Source of the DNA: Mycolicibacterium sp. CH28
Lineage (GTDB): Bacteria; Actinomycetota; Actinomycetes; Mycobacteriales; Mycobacteriaceae
Direction of reading: 5' to 3'
DNA: 64,000 bases
NCBI RefSeq assembly: GCF_004745805.1
Contig: NZ_SRLQ01000002.1
Coordinates: 1-64,000 of the forward strand
Position numbers and translations under genes: made by a program. Shown one piece after another: positions 54,486 through 63,017 of this stretch; position 1 is the stretch's first letter; each line of letters begins with the position of its first letter. The notes below the pieces were generated by a model that saw only the letters and a program-made list of their open reading frames with translations, made no database searches and was not told the DNA's origin.

Positions 54486-55406
54486 TTAATCGTCGGCTTG
54501 CGCGTCATCGAGAAGTCGGCCGAAATCAGGGTGGTTGAATTCGGCGACAGCGGCGTCGTAGCGCTCCATCGCCCATTCCCAGAAGTCGAATTCCAAAGGA
54601 CTGGACGCACTTTGGATAGCGCCCCACAGGGTCCAGCCGTACTTGGACACAATGCCCTGCAGGCGGGCACGAGCGATCTTGTGCCGCAGGGACCTTCCGT
54701 AGTAGGCGGTCACCAGTTCCTCGAGCTGCTCGGTTGAGAGCTGGCATTCGCTCCAGATGTTGCCCAACTCGAAACACGGGTCGTTGTTACCCGAGTATTC
54801 GTAGTCGATGAGCCAGATCTTGTCCCCTTCGTCGACGAAGTTCCCGGCCAACAGATCGTTGTTACACGGCACGGTGGTCTGATCGGTGGCGCCGAGGACC
54901 TGTTCGATGGCGCTGAACCTGTCGGCGTGGTCGAGGTACCCGTCCGGGATCCGGAAGCCGTTCTCCTGAACGACCTTCAGATAGCTTGGCTGGCGCTCGA
55001 ACATGTCGAACTCGCCCCTGAACCTCGGACCCGCATGCAACTGACGACACGCCGCGGCGGCGCGGGCGATCACGTCGGGGCGCTGAAAGTCGCCATTGGT
55101 CAGCGTCGTCCCGTTGAGGTATCCGATGAGCAGGATGCCCAGCTCGGGCCGGTAGTCGATGACCGGGGCACCGACGCCGGCCTGCTCGGCGGCCTTGGTG
55201 TTGTAGTACTCCTGCTCGCGGTCTATGCCGAGCAGGGTGTTGGTTCCGTCGGTGCAGCGGGCGACATAGGTGGCCCCGGGAGTGGTGATCTTGACGTTGC
55301 GATTGGTCAGCCCTCCGGAGAGTTCCTCCAGTTCCCTGGGCTTGCCGGCGACCGCGGGAAGCTGGTCGAGCAGCAGTTGCAGCTGGTCATCGGTGAGAAA
55401 CGACAT
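54486..55406 (-). CDS. Choline/ethanolamine-kinase-like phosphotransferase
   Basis: A 306-residue APH/choline kinase-fold protein. LSGGLTNRNVKI begins the N-lobe. The catalytic loop reads CNNDLLAGNF and the metal motif WLIDYEYSGNNDPCFELG, typical of the choline kinase (LicA) branch. The Brenner motif usually begins with His; here that position is Asn (CNND), so activity may be altered. It lies inside the demethylation operon; a role on choline or another amino alcohol is inference. ATG at 55406 has AGGAAG 7 nt upstream. Confidence 0.85.
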   Translation of the reverse strand: MSFLTDDQLQLLLDQLPAVAGKPRELEELSGGLTNRNVKITTPGATYVARCTDGTNTLLGIDREQEYYNTKAAEQAGVGAPVIDYRPELGILLIGYLNGTTLTNGDFQRPDVIARAAAACRQLHAGPRFRGEFDMFERQPSYLKVVQENGFRIPDGYLDHADRFSAIEQVLGATDQTTVPCNNDLLAGNFVDEGDKIWLIDYEYSGNNDPCFELGNIWSECQLSTEQLEELVTAYYGRSLRHKIARARLQGIVSKYGWTLWGAIQSASSPLEFDFWEWAMERYDAAVAEFNHPDFGRLLDDAQADD

Positions 55407-55517
55407 TCGGTGCTTCCTGGCGGCTGAACGAACTCCTGTGATGTGAACCACTCAGACGATAATTCATGAGTGATTAAAGGTCTATACGTTTGCGTAACGG
55501 ATGGGTTATTTCTTTTC

Positions 55518-57932
55518 TCAGCCGCGGACGCGCTCGCCGGACGGGTCGTACAGCGGCTTGGTCAGCAGCGTCGCCGGGTAACGCCGGTTCATCACCTCGA
55601 CCTCGAATCGCTCCTCACCCTGCAGTCCGGCGGGAATCATCGCCGAGAACGTGGTCAGCCCGATGGTGTGGCCGTAGCCGGCGCTGCGCACCGAGGACCG
55701 GGTGTCGGTCGGGGCATGCACGAGCATCTCCCCGCCGTGCATGACGACGTCGGCATCGGTGGTGAACCAACGCAATCGCGACTGCGGCCCCTTCGCCTTG
55801 GCCGCCTCGAGCGCAGACCCGGCCAACAGCTCGGGTTTGGCCAGCGCGACGCAGAAACCGAGGCCGACCTCGTAGGGGGTGTTGTCCGATCGCATGTCGG
55901 TGGACCACGCCAGATACTGCTTCTCCAGCCGCAGCGTCTCGACCGCCCGATAGCCCACATCCCGGATCCCGTGCGGCGCACCCGCTTCCAGGATCTTGTC
56001 GTAGAGGTCGCGGACGTACTCGGAGGGCACGTGCAGTTCCCAGCCCAGTTCACCGACGTAGGTGGCGCGCAGCGCGATCACCGGCGCCCAACCCAGGTCG
56101 GTGCGGCGGGCGGTCATATAGGGGAAGGCCTCATTGGAGAAGTCGCTCGTGCTCAGCGCGGCGAGCACGTCGCGGGATCTCGGCCCGCAGACGTTGAGCA
56201 CCCCGTAGGCCGAGGTGACGTCAGTGATGACGACGGTGCCGTCGGTCGGGGCGTGCTGCAGCAGGAAGGTGACATCGTGGCGGCCGAACCCGCTGCCGGT
56301 GACCAGATAGAACCGGTCCTCGGCCAGCCGGGTGATGGTGACGTCGGCCTCGATGCCACCGCGTTCGTTGAGCAGCTGCGTGTAGGTGATCTTGCCGATC
56401 ACCGTGTCGAGATTCGCACCGGCGACCCGTTGCAGCAGCGCCAGGGCATTACGCCCGCTGATGTCGAACTTGGAGAACGACGACTGGTCGATGACACCGA
56501 CCGCATTGCGCACCGCGGCGTGTTCCTGGGCGATGTAGCTCCATGCATTGCTGCGTCCGAAGGTCGGAGTCTCCTCGGTACCGACATTGTCAGGGTCGAA
56601 CCAGTTGGCCCGCTCGTAGCCGAACTTGTTGCCGAACACCGCCCCGCGCTCGTTGAGTCGGTCGTAGACGGCGCTGCGGCGCTGCCCGCGCGGCGGGTGG
56701 CTGGGTCGGTTCGGGAACGCGATGTCGTAGTAGTGGCCGTAGGCCTGCACTGATTCCAGGTCGAGCACCGCGGGCACGTTGTGCGGAGCGCCGAATCGGC
56801 GGACATCGAAGTGCCACAGGTCCATACCCGGGTCGCCGTCGATGATCCAGTTCGCCATGGCGTGCCCGGCACCGCCGGCTGCGGCGATGCCGGCCGAGAA
56901 GCCACAGCAATGGAAGAGATTGTCGACGTCTTCGGTGAGCCCCATGATCGGCTCCGCGTCGGGGGAGAACGGGATAGGACCGTTGACCCAGGTGTGGATG
57001 CCCATCTCGCCGAACGCGGGCAACCTGTTCGCCGCACCCTCGGCCAACCCCTCGAAACGGTCGTGATTCGGGGCGAACAGTTTGGGTCCCATATCGCGCG
57101 GAATGGTGCGCCAACAGGCTTTGGTGCCCATCTCCCAGCCGCCGATGACCAGTGCTCCTGCTTCGGGTTTGAGGTAGAAGCGCGCATCCGGATCACGGAA
57201 GGTGGGCAAATCGGCGGGCAAATCGTCGAACTTCTCGGTCACCACATACTGGTGCTCGACGGCGTTGACCGCCACGTCGACCCCGGCCAGTCGAGCGGTC
57301 TCGGCACCCCACATGCCGGTGGCGTTGACCACGACGTCGCACTCGATGCGCCCCTGCTCGGTGATCACGGCGGTGACCCGTCGTCCCTGGCGCTCAATGG
57401 AATCCACCCGGCATTGCTGGACGATCCGCACTCCGGCGTTGCGGGCGCCGGTGGCGAATGAATGGGTGAGCTGGTTGGGGTCGACATAGCCGTCCGACGG
57501 GGTCCAGGTGGCCCCGTAGACGCCGTCGGTGTTGAGCAGCGGGAAGATCTCGGCGGCCTCGGCCGGGCTGACCAGGTGAATGTCGAATCCGAAGCTCTTG
57601 CCCTGGGTGTAGACCCGTTGCAGTTCCTCCCAGCGCTGCGGGCTCGACGCGACTCGCAGTCCTCCGACGCCGTGCCAGCTGGTCGGGTAGCCGGTGACAT
57701 CTTCCAGGCTCTGGTAGGTCTGCACACTCGTCTGCATCAGTTGGGTCAGACTGGCGCTGCTGCGCAGTTGGCCCACCAGACCGGCGGCGTGCCAGGTGCT
57801 GCCCTCGGTCAGTGCCTTGCGTTCCAGGAGCGTGACATCGGTCCGGCCACGCTGGGCCAGGTGGTAGGCGACGCTGACGCCGATGACGCCACCGCCGATG
57901 ATGACGATCTCACTACGGGCAGGAATAGCCAT
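55518..57932 (-). CDS. Dimethylglycine/sarcosine dehydrogenase-type flavoprotein with GcvT domain (copy 2)
   Basis: An 804-residue paralogue of the dehydrogenase at 50407-52866 with the same plan. The FAD motif is VIIGGGVIGVSVAYHLAQRG, the covalent-FAD His is in STWHAAGLVGQ, and the GcvT domain has YVGELGWELHVPSEY and ends RVRG. The two copies differ throughout, so the duplication is old; a division into dimethylglycine and sarcosine steps is plausible. The ATG is at 57932. It is the first gene after the promoter/operator region and so probably the head of the operon. Confidence 0.92.
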   Translation of the reverse strand: MAIPARSEIVIIGGGVIGVSVAYHLAQRGRTDVTLLERKALTEGSTWHAAGLVGQLRSSASLTQLMQTSVQTYQSLEDVTGYPTSWHGVGGLRVASSPQRWEELQRVYTQGKSFGFDIHLVSPAEAAEIFPLLNTDGVYGATWTPSDGYVDPNQLTHSFATGARNAGVRIVQQCRVDSIERQGRRVTAVITEQGRIECDVVVNATGMWGAETARLAGVDVAVNAVEHQYVVTEKFDDLPADLPTFRDPDARFYLKPEAGALVIGGWEMGTKACWRTIPRDMGPKLFAPNHDRFEGLAEGAANRLPAFGEMGIHTWVNGPIPFSPDAEPIMGLTEDVDNLFHCCGFSAGIAAAGGAGHAMANWIIDGDPGMDLWHFDVRRFGAPHNVPAVLDLESVQAYGHYYDIAFPNRPSHPPRGQRRSAVYDRLNERGAVFGNKFGYERANWFDPDNVGTEETPTFGRSNAWSYIAQEHAAVRNAVGVIDQSSFSKFDISGRNALALLQRVAGANLDTVIGKITYTQLLNERGGIEADVTITRLAEDRFYLVTGSGFGRHDVTFLLQHAPTDGTVVITDVTSAYGVLNVCGPRSRDVLAALSTSDFSNEAFPYMTARRTDLGWAPVIALRATYVGELGWELHVPSEYVRDLYDKILEAGAPHGIRDVGYRAVETLRLEKQYLAWSTDMRSDNTPYEVGLGFCVALAKPELLAGSALEAAKAKGPQSRLRWFTTDADVVMHGGEMLVHAPTDTRSSVRSAGYGHTIGLTTFSAMIPAGLQGEERFEVEVMNRRYPATLLTKPLYDPSGERVRG

Positions 57933-57990
57933 GCGATAGGCAACTTTCTGACGGGAATGTTGACGAAGGCCGTGGCAGCGGTGCTGGCTC

Positions 57991-58035
57991 GTCAAAAGAC
58001 TAGACTATTGACTCCGCCCGGTGTCAATGGTTGAC
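57991..58035 (-). promoter_or_regulatory. Promoter and palindromic operator of the demethylation operon
   Basis: On the minus strand TTGACA (58027-58022) and TCTAGT (58004-57999) are 17 nt apart. The -35 lies in a perfect palindrome, GTCAATGGTTGAC (58023-58035). A second pair of the same half-sites, GTCAA and TTGAC, spans 57991-58012 across the -10. GACTAGAC in the middle resembles the GntR-family core GTnTAnAC. This is the expected place for control by the adjacent GntR/HutC protein. The rest of 57933-58211 shows nothing else. Confidence 0.6.
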
Positions 58036-58211
58036 TCGCACAATCACGCCACCGGCGCAGCCCGCCATCCGATCCACGACGCGCGCCGTACGCCTGATGG
58101 AACCCACTGTCGCACAACGCATCCCGACAACACTCGGCACCGGCGCCGCCGAGATGGCTGCGTGTCCGATCCGCCAGCGCGCCCTCCCGCACTAGCAGGT
58201 TGGCGGCGGGC

Positions 58212-59024
58212 TCAGACCCCGGCGGCCGGAATGATCCGGGTCGTGGTCTCGCTGTCCACCCGCGACTTGATGCGGATCCGCGAGCGGTCCGACCGGAAAA
58301 AGTCCATCGAGTACTCGACGGGCAATCCCTCGGAGGTGTACGAGGTGCGGGTGATCAGCAATAGCGGATCCCCCGCGGAGATATTCAGAATTTCGGCCTG
58401 CTGTTCGGTGGCCTGAGTGGCCTCGATCTGCTCCTCAGCCGAATACGGCGAGGCGCCGTACCCGCGCATCACGCTGTAGAGCGACCCCGTCAAATCGGTC
58501 GACAACATCCCAGGAAAGACACGAGCGGGAAAATAGGTCTCCTCGAGGACAATCGGCTCGCCGTTGGCCGATCGCGCGCGCAGCACCTCATGCACCTGCT
58601 CCCCGCGCTTCAAGGCCAGCCCCTGCCGCACGTCCGCCGGCGGTCGCCTCGTCGTCGCGCGAATGACCTGCGCCCCGGCTTCGACATGCGCGCGTCGCAT
58701 CTGCTCGGTGAAACCGGGAAGCCCGGCGTGGTCGAACTCGAACCGGGGCGCCGCCACGAAATTGCCGCCGAACCTGCCACGACGTCGGTCGATCAACCCC
58801 TTTGCCTCGATCGAGGCCAACGCTTGACGCAACGTCATCCTGCTCACGCCCAAGGCGTTGGCGATCTCGACCTCGGAGGGCAATTTGTCGCCGGGCACCA
58901 GCCGTCGCGAAGCAATGAGCCGTTCCAGCCAGTAGCTGATCCGCATGTATGCCGGCAGATCTCCTGGCCCGGCCAGATCCGGTGGATCTGCCAGTGGCGG
59001 ATCGCCCATGGTCAGGGAACGCAC
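58212..59024 (-). CDS. GntR-family regulator, HutC subfamily
   Basis: A 270-residue repressor or activator. The N-terminal winged HTH (LPAYMRISYWLERLIASRRLVPGDKLPSE, then VSRMTLRQALASIEAKGLI) is followed by a UTRA ligand domain of HutC type with VLEETYFPARVFPG and LLITRTSYTSEGLPVEYS. It is encoded upstream of, and in the same direction as, the catabolic genes, so it probably controls them; the ligand may be a methylated glycine. GTG at 59024 may be leaderless (TAAGCT 6 nt upstream); ATG at 59009 is an alternative. Confidence 0.9.
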   Translation of the reverse strand: MRSLTMGDPPLADPPDLAGPGDLPAYMRISYWLERLIASRRLVPGDKLPSEVEIANALGVSRMTLRQALASIEAKGLIDRRRGRFGGNFVAAPRFEFDHAGLPGFTEQMRRAHVEAGAQVIRATTRRPPADVRQGLALKRGEQVHEVLRARSANGEPIVLEETYFPARVFPGMLSTDLTGSLYSVMRGYGASPYSAEEQIEATQATEQQAEILNISAGDPLLLITRTSYTSEGLPVEYSMDFFRSDRSRIRIKSRVDSETTTRIIPAAGV

Positions 59025-59187
59025 TGCACAAGCTTACCGTCCAGCGCGACACGGATTCCACAGGCGCGGAGCAGCCCGGTGCGCCATGGAAATCCGGTGT
59101 GACGAGCGCTTCCGCCACCACATGCCCCGATCGCGGGCCACAGCCACGCGGACAAAAGGTGACGCCGCACAGGTACCGTTGGTCCCT

Positions 59188-60063
59188 ATGGTGCCGGTGC
59201 CCGAGACGGTGGTGACCGGGGACGCGGTCGTCCTCGACGTACAGATCGCCCAACTTCCGGTGCGCGCTGTCAGTGCGTTGATCGATATCTGCGTCATCGC
59301 GGTCGGCTATCTGGTGGGCACGCTGCTGTGGGCCGCCACCATCACCCAGTTCGACGAGGCGCTCAGCGCGGCGGTGCTGATCATCTTCACGGTGCTGGTA
59401 CTGGTGGGCTATCCGGTCGCATTCGAGACCGCCACCCGCGGACGATCGCTGGGCAAGATGGCGATGGGGCTGCGCGTGGTCTCCGACGACGGCGGCCCGG
59501 AACGCTTCCGCCAGGCGCTGTTTCGCGCACTGGCTGGGTTCGTCGAGATCTGGACGTTCATGGGCGGGCCCGCGGTGATCTGCAGCCTGGTCTCCCGCAA
59601 GGGAAAACGCATCGGCGATGTGTTCGCCGGCACCGTGGTGATCAGCGAGCGCGGTCCCAAACTGCCGCCCCCACCGGTGATGCCGCCGGCCCTGGCGTGG
59701 TGGGCGGCGTCGCTGGAACTATCCGCACTGACCCCGGACCAGGCCGAGCTGGCACGCCAATTCCTGTCCCGAGCAACACAATTGACGCCGTACGTCCGTG
59801 ACGAGATGGCCTATCGAATCGCCAGCGACGTGGCAGCCCGGATCTCACCACCGCCGCCGCCGGGCGTCCCACCGCAATACGTCTTGGCCGCGGTGCTTGC
59901 CGAGCGGCATCGCCGCGAGCTGGCCCGGCTGCGGCCCTCCGCCCCGACTGATCCGCCGCCACCGTCCTACCCACCACCGTCCTACCCGACCGCACCGCCA
60001 CCGGCACCGGTTGCGGCCGGATCGGCGCCGCACACCGGCGGCGGGTTCGTACCGCCCAGCTGA
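59188..60063 (+). CDS. RDD-family membrane protein, Rv3695-like
   Basis: A 291-residue protein with an N-terminal RDD domain of three helices (Arg in LPVRAVSALID, then TATRGRSLGKMAMGLRVV and GKRIGDVFAGTVV), a cytoplasmic helical region and a Pro-rich tail (PPPSYPPPSYPTAPPP). It is equivalent to Rv3695, which in M. tuberculosis lies directly beside the SpoIIM-like Rv3694c; here 11 kb of catabolic genes lie between. The ATG at 59188 is preceded by TACCGT 8 nt upstream and no ribosome binding site. Confidence 0.87.
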   Translation: MVPVPETVVTGDAVVLDVQIAQLPVRAVSALIDICVIAVGYLVGTLLWAATITQFDEALSAAVLIIFTVLVLVGYPVAFETATRGRSLGKMAMGLRVVSDDGGPERFRQALFRALAGFVEIWTFMGGPAVICSLVSRKGKRIGDVFAGTVVISERGPKLPPPPVMPPALAWWAASLELSALTPDQAELARQFLSRATQLTPYVRDEMAYRIASDVAARISPPPPPGVPPQYVLAAVLAERHRRELARLRPSAPTDPPPPSYPPPSYPTAPPPAPVAAGSAPHTGGGFVPPS

Positions 60064-60112
60064 CTCAGGAGAACGTCGCCGCCGGAACCGTCGTGGGCGC
60101 ATGCCAGACCTG

Positions 60113-61276
60113 CTATGCGGTTCCCGGCGCTGATGGCTGCACGCCGCGGCGGCGCGTCGCGATCACGCTGGCCACCGAGGTCACCGCGATGGTCAGCAGG
60201 GCGCCCAGCATCAGCGCCGACGGTTCGCCCGCTGACAGCAGGTGTTTCTGGGTACCGAGCGTGGCCGCGGCCACCGGAACCCCGAGCTGGGCGGCGGCCA
60301 GCGCCCCCAAAGCCAGCGGCTGGCCCGTCAGTCGACCCGCCAGGTGTGCCAAGACCGCGCCGAGCCCAAGGGCGATGCCCAGCAGGATGAATTCGGGCCG
60401 CTCCGCGAGTTCGCGCACCTGCAGCGAAGCGCCAAGCCAGACAAAGAACAACGGGCTGAACAGCCCTTCGGTGATGCCGAACAACTGGCGAGCCAGCCGG
60501 CGCGGCTCACCAGCGGCCTTGACCGCCAGGCCGAGCGCGAAGCCGGCCAGCATGATCGACACATGCGTGGCGGCGGCCAGCGTGGCGAGGGTGAACAGCG
60601 CGATCAGGCTGATGCGTAGTTCCAGGGCGAACTGGTTGGCCTCGGAGTAGCGGTGTAGGCGCTTGCGCAACCCACGGCGGTCGGTGAACCACAAGGCGAC
60701 GAACAAGATCACGGCGCACAACGCGATGACGACGGCCCCGATGGCGGCGGTGATGGCGCGGTCCGGATCGATCACCAAGGGCAACAAGACGATCGAGGTG
60801 GCATCGGCGATGGCGATCTGCGCGGTGACACCGAGCACCTGGGGACCTTCCAAGCCCAGTGCCTGGATGACAGGCAATGCCAGCGCCGCTGACGAGGATG
60901 CCATCAGCACCGCGTACACCGCGGCGTGGCCGGTGTGAAACACACTCGCCAAACCCAGACCCAACCCCGTCGCCACCGCCCCGACGAGGACGGCACGCAG
61001 CACCGCAGCAGGAGTTGATGAGCGCAAGGTGGTGTCGCGAATGGGGACGTGGGTACCGACCACGAACATCACCAACGCGAACCCGATGTCAGCCAGCAGG
61101 CTGAAGGTCGGATCGGCCGGGTCGACGAGCCCCAATCCGGTCTTGCCGATCAGCAATCCGACCGCGAGCTCGCCGATGACGGACGGGATTCGCAACCCCG
61201 GGACCGACGCCAGTAGCGGGCCGGCCATGCCGACGACCGCGACCACTGCGAGGGTGCTGAAGCCGAAACCGCTCAA
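60113..61276 (-). CDS. CPA2-family cation:proton antiporter (KefB/Kef-type membrane part)
   Basis: About 387 residues, with some 12 hydrophobic helices. Conserved features include LRIPSVIGELAVGLLIGKTGLG at the start, GFALVMFVVGT, ASSSAALALPVIQALGL and GLFSPLFFVWLGASL, all standard for monovalent cation:H+ antiporters. No TrkA-N domain follows, so it is a membrane-only member. The start is either TTG at 61276, overlapping the upstream stop by 4 nt (preferred), or GTG at 61291. It is co-transcribed with the small ParB-like gene. Confidence 0.87.
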   Translation of the reverse strand: MSGFGFSTLAVVAVVGMAGPLLASVPGLRIPSVIGELAVGLLIGKTGLGLVDPADPTFSLLADIGFALVMFVVGTHVPIRDTTLRSSTPAAVLRAVLVGAVATGLGLGLASVFHTGHAAVYAVLMASSSAALALPVIQALGLEGPQVLGVTAQIAIADATSIVLLPLVIDPDRAITAAIGAVVIALCAVILFVALWFTDRRGLRKRLHRYSEANQFALELRISLIALFTLATLAAATHVSIMLAGFALGLAVKAAGEPRRLARQLFGITEGLFSPLFFVWLGASLQVRELAERPEFILLGIALGLGAVLAHLAGRLTGQPLALGALAAAQLGVPVAAATLGTQKHLLSAGEPSALMLGALLTIAVTSVASVIATRRRGVQPSAPGTA

Positions 61277-61650
61277 TGCCCGCCCGCCCACGACACCAAC
61301 CGGCAGGGGATCGGTGTGTTCTCGTCGGTCAGGTAGCTGGCGCAGACCCGGTGGTAGCCGTCGGCGATCTGCAGGGCGTCCGCCGCGCTGCCGCGCACCA
61401 GCAGGATCGGCGACAGTTTCTTGCCGTGACCGATCTTGTCCAGATCGGCACGCACGTGCGGATTGTCGGCGGCCAGCAAGCTCAGCCGCGCCGCCCGCAG
61501 AATGTCTTTCGCCTTGCGGTACACCGGCTTTGCCGACTTCAGCTCGGCTACCGTCGCGGCGACGATAGCCGACTCGGCGAGCAGGCTCACGTACTCGGCC
61601 GCGGCGTCATAGTCGTGGGTTTCTGGTTCATCGAGCCATTTCACCGCCAT
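61273..61650 (-). CDS. ParB/sulfiredoxin-fold-like small protein
   Basis: A 125-residue soluble protein. It begins MAVKWLDEPETHDYDAA and has KAKDILRAARLSLL in the middle. The later LSPILLVRGSAADALQIADGYHRVCASY resembles the ParB/sulfiredoxin catalytic strand-helix (D-G-x-H/N-R). No nuclease activity can be claimed. It directly precedes the antiporter with overlapping codons, suggesting a shared job, perhaps as a nucleotide-binding regulator (inference). The ATG is at 61650. Confidence 0.75.
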   Translation of the reverse strand: MAVKWLDEPETHDYDAAAEYVSLLAESAIVAATVAELKSAKPVYRKAKDILRAARLSLLAADNPHVRADLDKIGHGKKLSPILLVRGSAADALQIADGYHRVCASYLTDENTPIPCRLVSWAGGH

Positions 61651-61688
61651 AGTGTGCTGAGGCTACCCGCCCGCGGGAGCGTCGGCCC

Positions 61689-62201
61689 TCATCTCGAACC
61701 GTAACGTCGCCTGAGAACGTGCAGTGGGTCGTCGGCGTCGCGGCGACCGCGTGGGCCGGGGCGCTCCGCTGGGACGAACACGTCGGGGCGGGTCCACTCG
61801 CGCACCGCCCAGCGCTCGGCGATGGCCCATCTGCCGTCGCGGCGCTCCATGAGGTCGACGTAGCGTGCGCCGGTGGTGAAGTTGAACCGGGCGTCCTGGT
61901 CCGGCCTGCCCCAATGCGTTGCCATGCAGTAGGTTTCGCTGATCGCGGTGTCGCGGTCGACGAAATCCACCTGGTGGTTGCCGATGAAGTGCATCGTTCC
62001 CGCGAGGTACTCGAGGTTGGTGCGCAGCCAGGCCATGAACTCGTCGACCGTGCCGTCGAAACCGGTGTGGTGATCGATACCGTCGGGGTGGTAGGCCTGT
62101 CGAACCAGGTCGAAGTCGAACCGGTCGACGCCCCGGCAGTACAGCACGACCACCTGACGAATCGCCTGGATGTCCGTCAGCCGATCAGACGACTCAGACA
62201 C
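61689..62201 (-). CDS. NTF2-like/SnoaL-type small protein
   Basis: A 170-residue cone-fold protein. The DIQAIRQVVVLYCRGVDRFDFDLVRQAYHPDG opening and HHTGFDGTVDEFMAWL are typical of the SnoaL_4/limonene-epoxide-hydrolase-like branch common in steroid and aromatic catabolic clusters. The Tyr and Asp/His pocket residues are present. GTG at 62201 overlaps the SDR stop by 8 nt, so they are translated together. It may be an isomerase, dehydratase or hydrolase subunit; the substrate is unknown. Confidence 0.85.
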   Translation of the reverse strand: MSESSDRLTDIQAIRQVVVLYCRGVDRFDFDLVRQAYHPDGIDHHTGFDGTVDEFMAWLRTNLEYLAGTMHFIGNHQVDFVDRDTAISETYCMATHWGRPDQDARFNFTTGARYVDLMERRDGRWAIAERWAVREWTRPDVFVPAERPGPRGRRDADDPLHVLRRRYGSR

Positions 62202-62946
62202 CGTAACCGCCGTCCACATCCAGCTTCTGGCCGGTGACGAAGCCGGCTCGGGGCGAGGCCAGAAAGCACACGGCCTCAGCGACATCGGCGGCGCGGCCGA
62301 ACCGTCGCAGGGGTGTGTTGCGGCGGGCGGCATCCAGCGCTCGCTCATCGAGGTCACCGTCGGCGATGAGTCGCTGCGCGTTGCCGTCGACGAGCATCCC
62401 GGGGCCCACACAGTTGGCCCGCACCCCGAATCTGCCCTCCTCGACCGCGATGCCGCGAATCAATGCTTCGATCGCCGCCTTCGGGGCAACGGACAGCCCG
62501 TCCCGAACCGCGAAACGCCTTGTCGCCGCGGTTGTTACCGCCACCAGGCTGCCGTGTGAGCTGCGCAGGTGCGGCAGTGCCGCGGCGAGGACGTTGAAGA
62601 AGCCCACGGTGTCGGTGTGGACCTGCCGGCTGAACTGATCCGACTCGATCGCGCTGAGGTGGCGCATCGGCACGTGCGGGCCGGCCGCGTAGACGACGGT
62701 GTGCACCGCCGCCGCCCGCTCGGCGATCGAGTCGACGACGCGGTGCACGGCGGTGGAGTCGCTGATGTCCAGCCGATGGGCGGTGACGTCGTCGGCACAC
62801 AGCTCGGCTGCCTTGCTGTCGTTGCGGAGGTAGGTGAACACCACCCGTGACCCCCGAGCGGCAAGGGAGGCAACGACCGCCGACCCGATCCCGCCGGTGC
62901 CGCCGACGACGATCGCGGTTCCAGGCAGCGCGCTGAAGTCACCCAT
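62194..62946 (-). CDS. Short-chain dehydrogenase/reductase-like protein lacking the catalytic Tyr
   Basis: A 250-residue Rossmann-fold SDR. The cofactor motif GGTGGIGS (residues 16-23) with RNDS after the second strand suggests NADP preference. NAG is replaced by AAGPH, and the C-terminal FLASPRAGFVTGQKLDVDGG is classical. At the active site the usual Y-x3-K reads S-V-A-P-K, and the usual Ser position is Thr, so the catalytic Tyr is missing while Lys remains. It may be a non-catalytic or altered SDR. The ATG is at 62946. Confidence 0.87.
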   Translation of the reverse strand: MGDFSALPGTAIVVGGTGGIGSAVVASLAARGSRVVFTYLRNDSKAAELCADDVTAHRLDISDSTAVHRVVDSIAERAAAVHTVVYAAGPHVPMRHLSAIESDQFSRQVHTDTVGFFNVLAAALPHLRSSHGSLVAVTTAATRRFAVRDGLSVAPKAAIEALIRGIAVEEGRFGVRANCVGPGMLVDGNAQRLIADGDLDERALDAARRNTPLRRFGRAADVAEAVCFLASPRAGFVTGQKLDVDGGYGV

Positions 62947-63017
62947 GAGCCCACATCGTCGCAAGCCGACGTGCGAGGCGGGTGGGCGCGTACCGCTGGC
63001 CGGGAGTGCGCCGCCGG

